This document shows, piece after piece, positions 54,673-62,741 of a stretch of 64,000 nt of DNA; within the stretch, counting starts at the first letter, position 1; each line of letters begins with the position of its first letter. The notes beneath the pieces were generated by a model. The model made no database searches, was not told the DNA's origin, and was given only the letters and a program-made list of their open reading frames with translations. Position numbers and translations under genes: made by a program. This stretch comes from Paraburkholderia ferrariae NBRC 106233 (GTDB taxonomy: Bacteria; Pseudomonadota; Gammaproteobacteria; Burkholderiales; Burkholderiaceae): positions 310,001 through 374,000 of the forward strand of contig NZ_BAYB01000009.1 of assembly GCF_000685035.1 (NCBI RefSeq). Direction: 5' to 3'.

Positions 54673-55380
54673 TCACTGGGCGGCGGCCGCGCGCACCGCC
54701 TCGACAATCACCTGCGCCACGGCGTCGGGGGCGGTCACGAGGGGCGTGTGATCCGCGTCGTAGGTGCGCACGTTCGCATTCATGCGGCGCGCCATGAAGT
54801 GCTGCGTAGCCGGGTCGATCATGCGGTCCTGGCCGGCCACCAGGTACCACGTGGGCAGTTCGTGCCACAGCGGGCGCCCCACGGGCTCGCCGATGCACGC
54901 CGCCGCTATCGGGCGCTGCACGGCGGCCAGCACCGCGAGTTCCTCGGGGGCCGCGTCTTGCGCAAAAGCCGCGGCAAACGCCTCGTGGGGCAGCCAGATC
55001 CAGCCCTCGCTGTCGGGTGCGAGCTTCGGCGCCAGCGGATGCGTCTCGCCGCGGTAGAACACGTCGGCCACCGTTTCGCCTTCGTCGGGTGCCAGCGCGG
55101 CGGCGTAGACCAGCGCGCGAACCGCCTCGTGGCGCACCGCGCCGATCACCGCGCCTGCGTAGGCGTGGCCCGCCAGCACGACGGGGCCCGGCGTGCGTTC
55201 GACCGTCCGCGCGATCACCCGCGTAACCGCAGCGACGTCGTCGCCGAACGACGTGAGCGGCAGCGGCGCCGCCACAGCCGGGATGCCGACCGCGTTCAAA
55301 CGGCCTATCACCTTGCTCCAGCTCGAACCGTCCGCCCAGGCGCCGTGCGCCAGCACCACGCTTACGTTTTCAGATGCCAT
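54673..55380 (-). CDS. Alpha/beta-fold protein with Ala at the nucleophile position
   Basis: 235 aa, related to the hydrolase at 24233 (VVLAHGAWADGSSW). The nucleophile elbow reads GHAYAG, so Ala73 replaces the expected Ser. The downstream acid and base regions are present (VAGQDRMIDP, DADHTPLVTAP). Without Ser the usual ester hydrolysis is unlikely; it may be a binder, or use other chemistry. There is no signal peptide, unlike its relative. It is the first gene of the operon, divergent from the CGNR regulator (55565), with GGTTAC repeats between. Confidence 0.85.
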   Translation of the reverse strand: MASENVSVVLAHGAWADGSSWSKVIGRLNAVGIPAVAAPLPLTSFGDDVAAVTRVIARTVERTPGPVVLAGHAYAGAVIGAVRHEAVRALVYAAALAPDEGETVADVFYRGETHPLAPKLAPDSEGWIWLPHEAFAAAFAQDAAPEELAVLAAVQRPIAAACIGEPVGRPLWHELPTWYLVAGQDRMIDPATQHFMARRMNANVRTYDADHTPLVTAPDAVAQVIVEAVRAAAAQ

Positions 55381-55457
55381 GTTTGATTCCTCCTGGGAAA
55401 GTGGTCAGGTGTGGGACGTCCGGAAACCCGTCTCGCCGTGCACCTGCCTTTGTCTTT

Positions 55458-55530
55458 GTAACCTCTAAAATATATGTTTGAAGGTTACTTATCGCATGGG
55501 TAACTTGTCAAGAACATTTTTAACGGTTAC
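55458..55530. promoter_or_regulatory. Cluster of GGTTAC half-sites in divergent CGNR/hydrolase promoter
   Basis: GTAACCT (55458-55464) and AGGTTAC (55482-55488) form a perfect 7-bp inverted repeat with a 17-bp spacer. Two more copies, GGTAAC (55499-55504) and GGTTAC (55525-55530), follow. The region is AT-rich compared with its surroundings and sits between the CGNR regulator and the operon it probably controls. Confidence 0.7.
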
Positions 55531-55564
55531 ATTTATCCCAACTTCACTTCAGTTGGCGCCTGTA

Positions 55565-56197
55565 ATGGACTACCGCCAGAACCCCGCGATATTCGTGGCC
55601 GATGCATTGGGCCTCGATTTCCTCAACTCGGTGGCAACGCCCGTGGACGAACCCGTGGATTGGCTGGCCGATGGGGAGGGATTGCTTGCCTGGCTTGCGC
55701 AGGCGGATCTCGTGCCGGCGGCCGTGCTGACGCAGATGCGCGAGCAGGCCACGCCCGCCGAACTCGACGCAGTGGCCGCGCGCGCCCGCGAACTGCGCGA
55801 GTGGTTCCGGGAATTCGTGCGGGCGCACAAAGGCCAGCGGCTCGCCGCCCACGATCTGGAAGCGCTCGAACCGCTCAACCTCCTCCTCGAAGGCGACGCG
55901 CGCCACGACGCCATCGTTGCGGCCGCGCCCGACGCCCTGCATGGCCTGCAACTGCGCACGGTGCGCCGCTGGCCATCGCTGGACGCCTTGCTGCTGCCCA
56001 TCGCCGAAGCCATGGCCAGGCTGGTTTGCGAAGAAGACTTCACGCACGTGAAGGCGTGCGAAGGCCACCGCTGCACCTTGCTGTTCGCCGACCATACGCG
56101 TGGCCACGCGCGCCGCTGGTGCAGCATGGCGCTGTGCGGCAACCGCGCGAAGGTCGCGGCGCACCGCAAGCGCCTCAAGGAACGCGAAGGCGTTTGA
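55565..56197 (+). CDS. CGNR zinc-finger / ABATE-domain regulator
   Basis: 210 aa from ATG 55565. The N-terminal ABATE stress-response domain (ALGLDFLNSVATPVDEPVDW) covers about residues 10-140. The C-terminal CGNR zinc finger has cysteines C165, C170, C186 and C191, ending MALCGNRAKVAAHRKR, a DNA-binding module. It is divergent from the three-gene hydrolase/SDR operon, with repeated GGTTAC motifs between, so it probably regulates that operon. An upstream in-frame start at 55478 would run through those motifs and is not preferred. Confidence 0.86.
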   Translation: MDYRQNPAIFVADALGLDFLNSVATPVDEPVDWLADGEGLLAWLAQADLVPAAVLTQMREQATPAELDAVAARARELREWFREFVRAHKGQRLAAHDLEALEPLNLLLEGDARHDAIVAAAPDALHGLQLRTVRRWPSLDALLLPIAEAMARLVCEEDFTHVKACEGHRCTLLFADHTRGHARRWCSMALCGNRAKVAAHRKRLKEREGV

Positions 56198-56291
56198 CGC
56201 AATCGATCCGGTCAGAAAATTGCCGCCCGGGGGGCTACGCAATGCGCGTATGATCTCCCCCCACGAACGATTTCCGACGACCGGGTTGAAC

Positions 56292-57011
56292 ATGAACTCT
56301 TCTGCCGATAGCGCCTCGCCGCGCACGCTGCGCGCGCTCACGCAACTCGAAGCACGCATCCTGGGCGTGCTGGCCGAGAAACAGCACACGGTGCCCGATA
56401 CCTACCCGCTCTCGCTCAACGCGCTCACGTCGGGCTGCAACCAGAAGACCGCGCGCACGCCGGTGATGAACGCGAGCGAAACCGAAGTGCTCGGGACGAT
56501 CGAAGACCTCAAGCACCTGAGTCTCGTATTCGAGGGCAGCAGCAGCCGCGTGCCGCGTTTCGAGCACAACCTGAACCGCGTGCTGGGCATTCCGGCCCAG
56601 GCGGTCGCACTCCTCACGGTCATCATGCTGCGCGGGGCGCAGACGGCGGCCGAACTGCGGTTGAACTCGGCACGGCTGCACGGATTCGCCGATGTGTCCT
56701 CGGTCGAGGCTTTCCTCGCAGAACTGGCCGAGCGCGAGCCGCCGCTCGTGGTGAAGCTGCCGCGCGCGCCCGGCGCGCGCGAGAATCGATGGATGCATCT
56801 GCTGTGCGGCGAGGTGGAAAGCAGCGCCGCCGAGTTGGCGGGCAGCGGCAGCGAGCCGGTTGCGGGCAACGGTGTGTCGTTCGCGGAGTTCGAGACGTTG
56901 CGTGACGACCATGAACGCCTGGCCGGCGAGGTGGCGCGCCTGCGCGCGCTGGTGGAACGGCTTGCGGCGGAATTGGGTGTGGCGCCGGACGATACGCAGC
57001 AAGGCGCCTGA
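56292..57011 (+). CDS. YceH family protein (DUF480 / UPF0502)
   Basis: 239 aa. It has LTQLEARILGVLAEKQHTVP, TYPLSLNALTSGCNQKTARTPVM, and a second winged helix with AELRLNSARLHGFADVSSVEAFL: two winged-helix-like units typical of YceH. A C-terminal coiled-coil tail (about 195-230) is present. ATG 56292 chosen; the upstream in-frame start has no support. The cellular role is not established. It lies downstream of the CGNR gene. Confidence 0.87.
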   Translation: MNSSADSASPRTLRALTQLEARILGVLAEKQHTVPDTYPLSLNALTSGCNQKTARTPVMNASETEVLGTIEDLKHLSLVFEGSSSRVPRFEHNLNRVLGIPAQAVALLTVIMLRGAQTAAELRLNSARLHGFADVSSVEAFLAELAEREPPLVVKLPRAPGARENRWMHLLCGEVESSAAELAGSGSEPVAGNGVSFAEFETLRDDHERLAGEVARLRALVERLAAELGVAPDDTQQGA

Positions 57012-57073
57012 CGCCCACGGCGAATCGTCTACACTTCAGAATCGACGGATCCATCCTGCTCGATGACCTTGCC

Positions 57074-57343
57074 ATGCCGCGCATCCACTTCGCCGCCTCG
57101 ATTCAACGGCACGTCGCGACGCCCGAGCGCGAGATCGACGCGCACACGCTAGGCGAAGCACTCGAAGCCGTGTTCGCCGCGCAGCCTCGCTTGCGGGGCT
57201 ACATCCTCGACGATCAGGGCGCGCTGCGCAAACATCTCGCGGTGTTTGTCGATGGCCGGCCGGTGCACGACAGGCAACACCTGTCCGATGCCCTGGGCGA
57301 ACGCAGCCAGGTTCACGTCATCCAGGCGCTCTCGGGCGGATAA
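57074..57343 (+). CDS. MoaD/ThiS-like ubiquitin-fold sulfur-carrier protein
   Basis: 89 aa beta-grasp protein ending A-L-S-G-G, the diglycine tail that is adenylated and thiocarboxylated in MoaD and ThiS. LRGYILDDQGALRKHLAVFV and DRQHLSDALGERSQVHVIQALSGG match MoaD-type core positions. It is 41 bp upstream of a BNR beta-propeller gene on the same strand, with no moaE, thiG or E1-like gene in the window. So it is probably not the molybdopterin or thiamine carrier but a partner of the propeller protein. This is inference. Confidence 0.82.
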   Translation: MPRIHFAASIQRHVATPEREIDAHTLGEALEAVFAAQPRLRGYILDDQGALRKHLAVFVDGRPVHDRQHLSDALGERSQVHVIQALSGG

Positions 57344-57384
57344 CGAGGCGCCACTCGCAGACAGAGACGGAGGAGACACGCGAC

Positions 57385-58515
57385 ATGAGCGACCGATTGC
57401 TGGTTGGGACCCGCAAGGGATTGTTCGTTCTGCAAGCCCATGGCGCGGGGGGCTGGACCCTCGGCGAACCGCATTTCACAGGCGAGCCCGTGAGCATGGT
57501 GCTGCCCGATCCGCGCGACGGATCGCTGTATGCCGCGCTCAATCTCGGCCACTTCGGCGTGAAGCTGCATCGCCGGCACAAAGGCGCTGGGGCTTGGGAA
57601 GAGTGCGCGGTCCCCGTCTACCCGCCGCAGCCCGACGATGCAACACCGGCCAACGGCAGCACGGACGCCGCGCAGGCTGATGCCCCCAACCCCGCGCCGT
57701 GGACGCTTCAGCAAATCTGGTCGCTCGAAACCGGCGGCCCGGACGAACCGGGCGTCTTGTGGGCCGGCACGATCCCCGGCGGCCTCTTCCGCTCTGGCGA
57801 TGGCGGCGACACCTGGGTGCTCAACCGCGCGCTCTGGGATCGCCCGGAGCGCCGCGCATGGATGGGGGGCGGCTACGACGCGCCGGGCATCCATTCCGTG
57901 ATGGTCGATCCGCGCGACAGCCGGCACGTGACGGTGGGCGTATCGTGCGGCGGCGTCTGGCAAACGGCCGATGGGGGTGCAAGCTGGCGCCTGAGCGCAG
58001 ACGGCATGGAGGCCGACTATATGCCCCCGGAGCAGCGCGGCGAGCCCAATGCGCAAGACCCTCACCGCATCGTGCAATGCGCGGCCAATCCCGAGGTGCT
58101 GTGGGCGCAGCATCACTGCGGCATCTTCCGCTCAACCAACGGCTCTGAGCGTTGGCAACGGATCGAAGCGCAGCCATCGAGTTTCGGCTTCGCGGTGGCC
58201 GTGCATCCGCACGAGCCGGATACCGCGTGGTTCGTGCCCGCCATAAAGGACCAGTACCGCATTCCGGTCGATGGCCAGTTTGTCGTCACGCGGACACGCG
58301 ATGGAGGCCGCACGTTCGAGCGCTTCTCGAAAGGGCTGCCGGCGGCACCGGCGTATGACCTCGTGTATCGGCACGGACTCGCTATCGACGATTCCGGCAC
58401 GCGCCTCGCGATGGGATCGACCACCGGTGGCCTATGGACCTCCGACGATGGCGGCGAGAGCTGGCATCTGGTCTCCGCGCATTTGCCGCCGGTGTATTGC
58501 GTCCGGTTCGGGTAA
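57385..58515 (+). CDS. BNR/Asp-box beta-propeller protein (exo-sialidase-like fold)
   Basis: 376 aa. Five Asp-box repeats (S-x-D-x-G-x-[TS]-W): SGDGGDTWVLN, TADGGASWRLS, STNGSERWQRI, TRDGGRTFERF and SDDGGESWHLV. No signal peptide, so it is probably cytoplasmic, unlike secreted sialidases. It begins LLVGTRKGLFVLQ, and PGGLFRSGDGG and GVWQTADGG are other blade-type pieces. Pro-rich linkers occur near residues 75-105. It follows the MoaD-like gene with GACGGAGGAG as ribosome site. Function unknown; a sulfur-transfer or scaffold role with the small partner is possible. Confidence 0.82.
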   Translation: MSDRLLVGTRKGLFVLQAHGAGGWTLGEPHFTGEPVSMVLPDPRDGSLYAALNLGHFGVKLHRRHKGAGAWEECAVPVYPPQPDDATPANGSTDAAQADAPNPAPWTLQQIWSLETGGPDEPGVLWAGTIPGGLFRSGDGGDTWVLNRALWDRPERRAWMGGGYDAPGIHSVMVDPRDSRHVTVGVSCGGVWQTADGGASWRLSADGMEADYMPPEQRGEPNAQDPHRIVQCAANPEVLWAQHHCGIFRSTNGSERWQRIEAQPSSFGFAVAVHPHEPDTAWFVPAIKDQYRIPVDGQFVVTRTRDGGRTFERFSKGLPAAPAYDLVYRHGLAIDDSGTRLAMGSTTGGLWTSDDGGESWHLVSAHLPPVYCVRFG

Positions 58516-58534
58516 AGAGCCGAGGCAGGACGAC

Positions 58535-59203
58535 TTACGGCACAACGTGCTGCGCATCGCGGGCAATGGGAGCTTCCAGCAGGCAGCCAAACTCATGCGC
58601 AAATTCGACTGAGACGCGGGCATGAACAGCGCCTTGTTTGTCGAAGAATCGCTGGGTTCCTTCCAGGGCGAACACGCCTTCATGCCAGATGTTCGGGTGA
58701 ATGTAGAGGCCCTGCCCACCGTCGAAGCGGAAGCAGACGAATTTTTCCGGCGTAATGTCGTCGCCGGGCAATGCCAGAGGAACGTAGAACGGGCGGCGAT
58801 CAAGCGGGAAGAACAGTTGACCGCCGTCGGGATGATAGTTCGCATGCCAAAGCAACATGCGTAGCGGTACCGCCTGGCTGTCTTCGCGGGCCTCGCCTGG
58901 CTCCGTGGCGTAGGCGAGGACATAGTTGCCGCCTACCGCTTCGTTTCGACCGTACAGGACGTCCCCGCGCCATTCGCTGACAAATGTGCCTTCGGTCGTA
59001 CCCGCCTCGTTACCCGTTCCCGGGTCGATGGGCCTTGAGCCCACGGCCGGCCACTGCACGATTTCGATCTGGCATTCTGCCGGGTCGCTCACAAGCGTTC
59101 CATAGCCAGTCAGCGTTTCCGGCGTCGCGTCGATCACGGGCATGACCACTCGCCGGAGGCCGCGGGGCAGTGCGGGATTGAGGTAGTCGATCTCTTTGCT
59201 CAT
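58535..59203 (-). CDS. Ureidoglycolate-lyase-like (AllA/cupin) protein
   Basis: 222 aa from ATG 59203. Cupin-type fold of the AllA family: LTGYGTLVSDPAECQIEIVQ, GQGLYIHPNIWHEGVFALEG with the metal-ligand His-containing turn, and FVSVEFAHEFG-like end. It is longer than classic ureidoglycolate lyase (about 160 aa), so the substrate may differ. It is divergent from the LysR gene, with a 9-bp dyad between. No other allantoin genes are in the window, which also argues against purine breakdown. Confidence 0.75.
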   Translation of the reverse strand: MSKEIDYLNPALPRGLRRVVMPVIDATPETLTGYGTLVSDPAECQIEIVQWPAVGSRPIDPGTGNEAGTTEGTFVSEWRGDVLYGRNEAVGGNYVLAYATEPGEAREDSQAVPLRMLLWHANYHPDGGQLFFPLDRRPFYVPLALPGDDITPEKFVCFRFDGGQGLYIHPNIWHEGVFALEGTQRFFDKQGAVHARVSVEFAHEFGCLLEAPIARDAQHVVP

Positions 59204-59340
59204 TGCGGGTTGCTCGTTGTGAATCACGGTGCGTATTTGGGGCTGATGCGGGCGGTCGGAGCCGCGCATCGGTTAGCGCAAGTAGTCGCCAGTGCCAACA
59301 ACATTGAGCGTATCGCGTGGCCCGTCCGACAGTCAAATTA

Positions 59341-59369
59341 ATATCGATGCTATATTTTCACATCGATAT
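59341..59369. promoter_or_regulatory. 9-11-9 inverted repeat, LysR operator
   Basis: ATATCGATG (59341-59349), 11 bp, CATCGATAT (59361-59369): a perfect dyad with LysR-type spacing, between the divergent AllA-like gene (start 59203) and LysR gene. It lies 26 bp before ATG 59395, which supports that start over upstream in-frame starts that would overlap it. Confidence 0.72.
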
Positions 59370-59394
59370 TTATGGGTCGAGGTTCGCGGTGGCA

Positions 59395-60264
59395 ATGCGC
59401 TATTTCCAGCTCAGGGCATTCGACGCTGTCGCCCGAGAAGGCAGCTTCTCCAGGGCAGCGAACCTTCTGGGTCTGACACAACCCGCCATTACGACGCAGA
59501 TTCGCAATCTCGAAGAGGATTGCAGGCAGGCGCTCTTCGTCCGCACCGCCGAAGGCGCTTCTCTAACCGATGCCGCGAAGCCGCTCTTCGAATTGACCCG
59601 GCAGATGTTTTCGGTGGAAGAGCAGATCGAAGACATGGTGAGCCAGGCGACGCTGTTCCGGCACGGAAGCCTCAAACTCGCCGCCGATGGCCCGCAAGTG
59701 GTGCTTCAAGTGGTGGCCGCTTTTCGTGCGCAGTATCCGGACATCGAACTGTCGGTCTCGTTCGGAAGCCAGCGCGAGGTTTGGGACGATCTGCTCGCGT
59801 ATCGCGTCGACGCGGCTATCATCGGCAATGCCAAAAGCGATTCCCGTGTGGCGTCGATTCCCGTCGCACTGCAGGACATGCGGGTTCTCGTGCCCAGGCG
59901 CCACCCGCTCGCGAAGCGCAAAAGCGTGTCTCTTGCCGATCTCGGGGTGTATTCCGTGATCCGGCGGGAGGCGGGCTCCAATACTCAGCGGCTCGTTGAC
60001 GAAGCCTTGCGACGCGCGAAAATTTCGCTCCCGACGGCCATGAGACTAGGTAGTCGAGAGGCTGTTGTGGAAGCGGTCAGACAAGGCCTCGGCATAGGAT
60101 TCGTGCTCGAGCGCGAGATTCCCGAGGGTACGCGAACCGTTGCCATTCCGGTTGAGGAGTTACGCGGCTGCAATGTCGATTCGGTAGTTTGTCTTCACAG
60201 CCAGCGCAAGCGGGGCATTGTGCAAACGTTTCTCGCGGTTGCGGAGGCAATCGCGACTACGTAG
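59395..60264 (+). CDS. LysR-family transcriptional regulator
   Basis: 289 aa. HTH REGSFSRAANLLGLTQPAIT, then TQIRNLEEDCRQALFVRTAE. The C-terminal effector domain is complete (ends VAEAIATT). Upstream in-frame starts (59317, 59347) would place the dyad at 59341-59369 inside the gene, so ATG 59395 is preferred. It probably controls the AllA-like gene and perhaps the transporter/PrpF-type operon further downstream. Confidence 0.87.
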   Translation: MRYFQLRAFDAVAREGSFSRAANLLGLTQPAITTQIRNLEEDCRQALFVRTAEGASLTDAAKPLFELTRQMFSVEEQIEDMVSQATLFRHGSLKLAADGPQVVLQVVAAFRAQYPDIELSVSFGSQREVWDDLLAYRVDAAIIGNAKSDSRVASIPVALQDMRVLVPRRHPLAKRKSVSLADLGVYSVIRREAGSNTQRLVDEALRRAKISLPTAMRLGSREAVVEAVRQGLGIGFVLEREIPEGTRTVAIPVEELRGCNVDSVVCLHSQRKRGIVQTFLAVAEAIATT

Positions 60265-60312
60265 CGCGGCGATCGTATTGCGTGAATGGGTCGCGCAACG
60301 CACGAAGTACTT

Positions 60313-60531
60313 TCAGACGCTTGCCAGCGCGAGACGTGCGGGTGTCGCACCGATATGCAGTCCGTCGGCGCGATTCGCAAGCGCGTCGAGCGCCTTGATC
60401 TGGCGCTGCAAAAGCTGGAGCGGAACGCCAGCCAGTTGATCGTCGAGGCTGGCCTTGATGTCCGCCAGCGAATAGCCGAACCGTTTCAGTGCCTCAATAC
60501 GAGGCAGCCGGAATCGAATTCGAAGAAGCTC
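60313..60531 (-). pseudogene. Remnant of a MerR-family regulator
   Basis: A minus-strand frame between TGA at 60532-60534 and the stop at 60313-60315 encodes 72 residues without a start codon. It includes LPRIEALKRFGYSLADIKAS and LQLLQRQIKALDALANR, which match the second half of the MerR winged helix plus the dimerisation helix of TipA-like regulators. The N-terminal HTH (normally about 40 residues) is missing. It is probably an inactivated gene left behind by deletion. The residues fit MerR well, but the fragment is short. Confidence 0.65.
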
Positions 60532-60546
60532 TCATCTCCGATGCCG

Positions 60547-61281
60547 TTACCCGGCAACGCTCGCGCCGGCAATGTGATGCCGCTCCAGAGCCGTCTTGAC
60601 GAATCCTGTCTCGAGCACGTCGGCGACGAAGTCCGCAAGCAGGCGCGCAGCGGCGGGTCTTCCCTTTGGCGTTCCCATGGCCTGCTCGATTACCATGAAA
60701 CGCCCCGGCAGCATTCTCAGTCCGGTCAATCGCCGCGCATCTTCTTCCAGCTGCTGACGCACTCCAGCAGCCACTTCGCACGATTGCGCACACATCATGG
60801 GGACGACCTCCGGCGAGGTCGTCGCGCGAAGAATCGTAGCGTGGCGAAGCGTGCGAGTGAGAAAGAGATCGTAGGCACTTCCCTTACCGACCACAACGCG
60901 TATGCCCGCTGCGTCGACCTCATCGTTCGACCGGATGGGAGAATCTTCCGGCACAAGGTAAGCCCCTTCAATGAGAACGTACGGCGCAGTTTGCTCGATA
61001 CCTTTGCCACGAAGCGGGTCGCGCGCAACAAACGCGACGTCCCACTCGCCCCGCTCGCATCCCGCGACGACTTCTCCCGCTGCGTCATAGAGCACGAGTT
61101 GCAGCGGTACGCTCAGCAATGCGGCGAGTCGGTGAGCGAGGTCAACGGAAACACCCGCGGGCACGCCGGTCGATGAATCGCGTTTCGCGAGGATAGGGTT
61201 TCCAAAATTGATCGCTGCGCGCAGCGGACCAGTTGGGGTCAGTTGAGCGAGCGCCTCGGGCGTTACATAAATGGTGGACAT
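60547..61281 (-). CDS. Solute-binding-protein (SBP3) fold protein without signal peptide
   Basis: 244 aa starting MSTIYVTPEALAQLTPTGPL, then RAAINFGNPILAKRDSSTGV and PAGVSVDLAHRLAALL, a type 2 periplasmic-binding fold as in amino-acid ABC binding proteins (WDVAFVARDP, LIEGAYLVPEDSPI). No N-terminal signal or lipobox is present, and a longer in-frame extension overlaps the neighbouring transporter gene. It starts 20 bp after the transporter stop, so it is probably in its operon. Location and role are uncertain: a cytoplasmic sensor or amidase-type relative is possible. Confidence 0.72.
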   Translation of the reverse strand: MSTIYVTPEALAQLTPTGPLRAAINFGNPILAKRDSSTGVPAGVSVDLAHRLAALLSVPLQLVLYDAAGEVVAGCERGEWDVAFVARDPLRGKGIEQTAPYVLIEGAYLVPEDSPIRSNDEVDAAGIRVVVGKGSAYDLFLTRTLRHATILRATTSPEVVPMMCAQSCEVAAGVRQQLEEDARRLTGLRMLPGRFMVIEQAMGTPKGRPAAARLLADFVADVLETGFVKTALERHHIAGASVAG

Positions 61282-61301
61282 CGGACTCCCCCGAAGTGGC
61301 T

Positions 61302-62651
61302 TCAATGAAAATGGGCAAGCACAAGCAGCGTGCCTGTCACGGTCAGTGCGCCGCCGATGCGCGTGGCGATCTGGGCGAACGGCATCAGGCTCATCCGGTC
61401 GCACGCGGTAAGGATAGCTACGTCGCCTGTGCCGCCCTGCCCGCTGTGGCAGGCGTTCACGATCGCCGCATCGATGGGATACATCTTGAGCCAGCGCCCC
61501 ACCACGAAACCGGTGGCCATCAGTGCTGCGACAGTGCTCGCAATCGTTACGACGTTCGGAATGTTGATTGCGGCCACCAGCTTGTTCCACGGCGTCATTG
61601 AAGTACCGATTGCGAACAGCAGCGGATAGGTGACGGCTGTGGAGAAGAACTGGTAGACAATCCTCGCGCCGCCCTGAAGATTGGGGGAAACGAAGCGCCC
61701 CACCTTGATGAAGACCGCTACGAACAGCATGGCGACAGGTGCCGGCAAACCGATCAACCGATGGCAGAGGAGTCCCACGAGATAAAGCGAAATTGCGGTG
61801 ATCGCTGCGGCCGCCACGGTATTGACGTCTGGCGCGGCGGGAATTTCATCGTCGGGGAGACGTTCCCCTTGCAGGTCGGACTCCGGCTGCAGCATGCCGT
61901 TTCCGGTGAGATGCGGTTGCTTCTCCCCCAGCCAGTTGAGCATGCCGGAAAAGAGGATCGCACACAGACTGCCAATCATGACTGCGGGCAGTACCTGCGC
62001 AAAGATGGTCCCCTGCGGGACATTCAGGATCTCTCCATACCCGACGGAGAGCGGAATCGCGCCCTCGCCCACGCCACCCGCCATAATGGGAATGACGATA
62101 TAAAGCAGCGTATGTTTTATACCCAGTCCGAGCAGGCTGCCGACCACCGTGCCTGCGACCGCGGCGACAAGCGAGCCGGCGGCAAGCGGGAGGAATATTT
62201 TGGCGAAGCCACGTAGCAGGACTTGTCTATCCATGCTGAAAATGCTGCCCACAATGATCGACGCGATGAACAAATACATGAAGTTGCTGACATGGGTGAA
62301 GTTGTTCACCATGTCAAGCAGCTTCAAAGGCAGCAGGTGATAGAAAGCCAGAAAGGACGGCAGGAAGGTTGCCACGATGGCCCCGGCACCGATCTTTTTC
62401 AGCACGGGCAGACGCTTTCCAAGCTCCGCGCAGGTGAAGCCGCATAGCACGAGTACGGCGATCGCCATGGAGATTTCACCCGGCACCTTTCCAGTCAGAA
62501 CGAATGCCGCGACGAGACCGAGCAGCAACAGGTAAACCGGCAGCGGAATGATCCCGATACGCAACTCCACAATCGCCCACCAGCCATATGGCCAGAACGG
62601 CGTGCGGGTGGTGTTCCCGGTGGTTGAAGAAAGTTCGTCTGCATGCTCCAT
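61302..62651 (-). CDS. 2-hydroxycarboxylate transporter family (2HCT; CitS/MaeP-like)
   Basis: 449 aa inner-membrane protein, about 11 membrane segments. The two re-entrant GGxG motifs of the family are visible: MAGGVGEGAIPLS and SGQGGTGDVAILTA. It exchanges or symports malate, citrate or citramalate-like acids with Na+ or H+. It lies in a leftward series with a PrpF-type isomerase upstream and the binding-protein-like gene downstream, so its substrate is probably a hydroxy- or unsaturated di/tricarboxylate. ATG 62651 follows GGAGACGAAGC. Confidence 0.88.
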   Translation of the reverse strand: MEHADELSSTTGNTTRTPFWPYGWWAIVELRIGIIPLPVYLLLLGLVAAFVLTGKVPGEISMAIAVLVLCGFTCAELGKRLPVLKKIGAGAIVATFLPSFLAFYHLLPLKLLDMVNNFTHVSNFMYLFIASIIVGSIFSMDRQVLLRGFAKIFLPLAAGSLVAAVAGTVVGSLLGLGIKHTLLYIVIPIMAGGVGEGAIPLSVGYGEILNVPQGTIFAQVLPAVMIGSLCAILFSGMLNWLGEKQPHLTGNGMLQPESDLQGERLPDDEIPAAPDVNTVAAAAITAISLYLVGLLCHRLIGLPAPVAMLFVAVFIKVGRFVSPNLQGGARIVYQFFSTAVTYPLLFAIGTSMTPWNKLVAAINIPNVVTIASTVAALMATGFVVGRWLKMYPIDAAIVNACHSGQGGTGDVAILTACDRMSLMPFAQIATRIGGALTVTGTLLVLAHFH

Positions 62652-62741
62652 GCTTCGTCTCCATGGTGAAAGGCTCGCGCCGGCTCTTTGGCCGCACTTG
62701 AATCTCGTTGTGACGGCGGGAACGGAATCGCCCTGTTCGCC

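Noticed and set aside
56292..58515. YceH, MoaD-like and BNR genes as one operon
   Set aside because: Same strand, but the 62-bp gap and unrelated families give no support for linking YceH to the MoaD/BNR pair.
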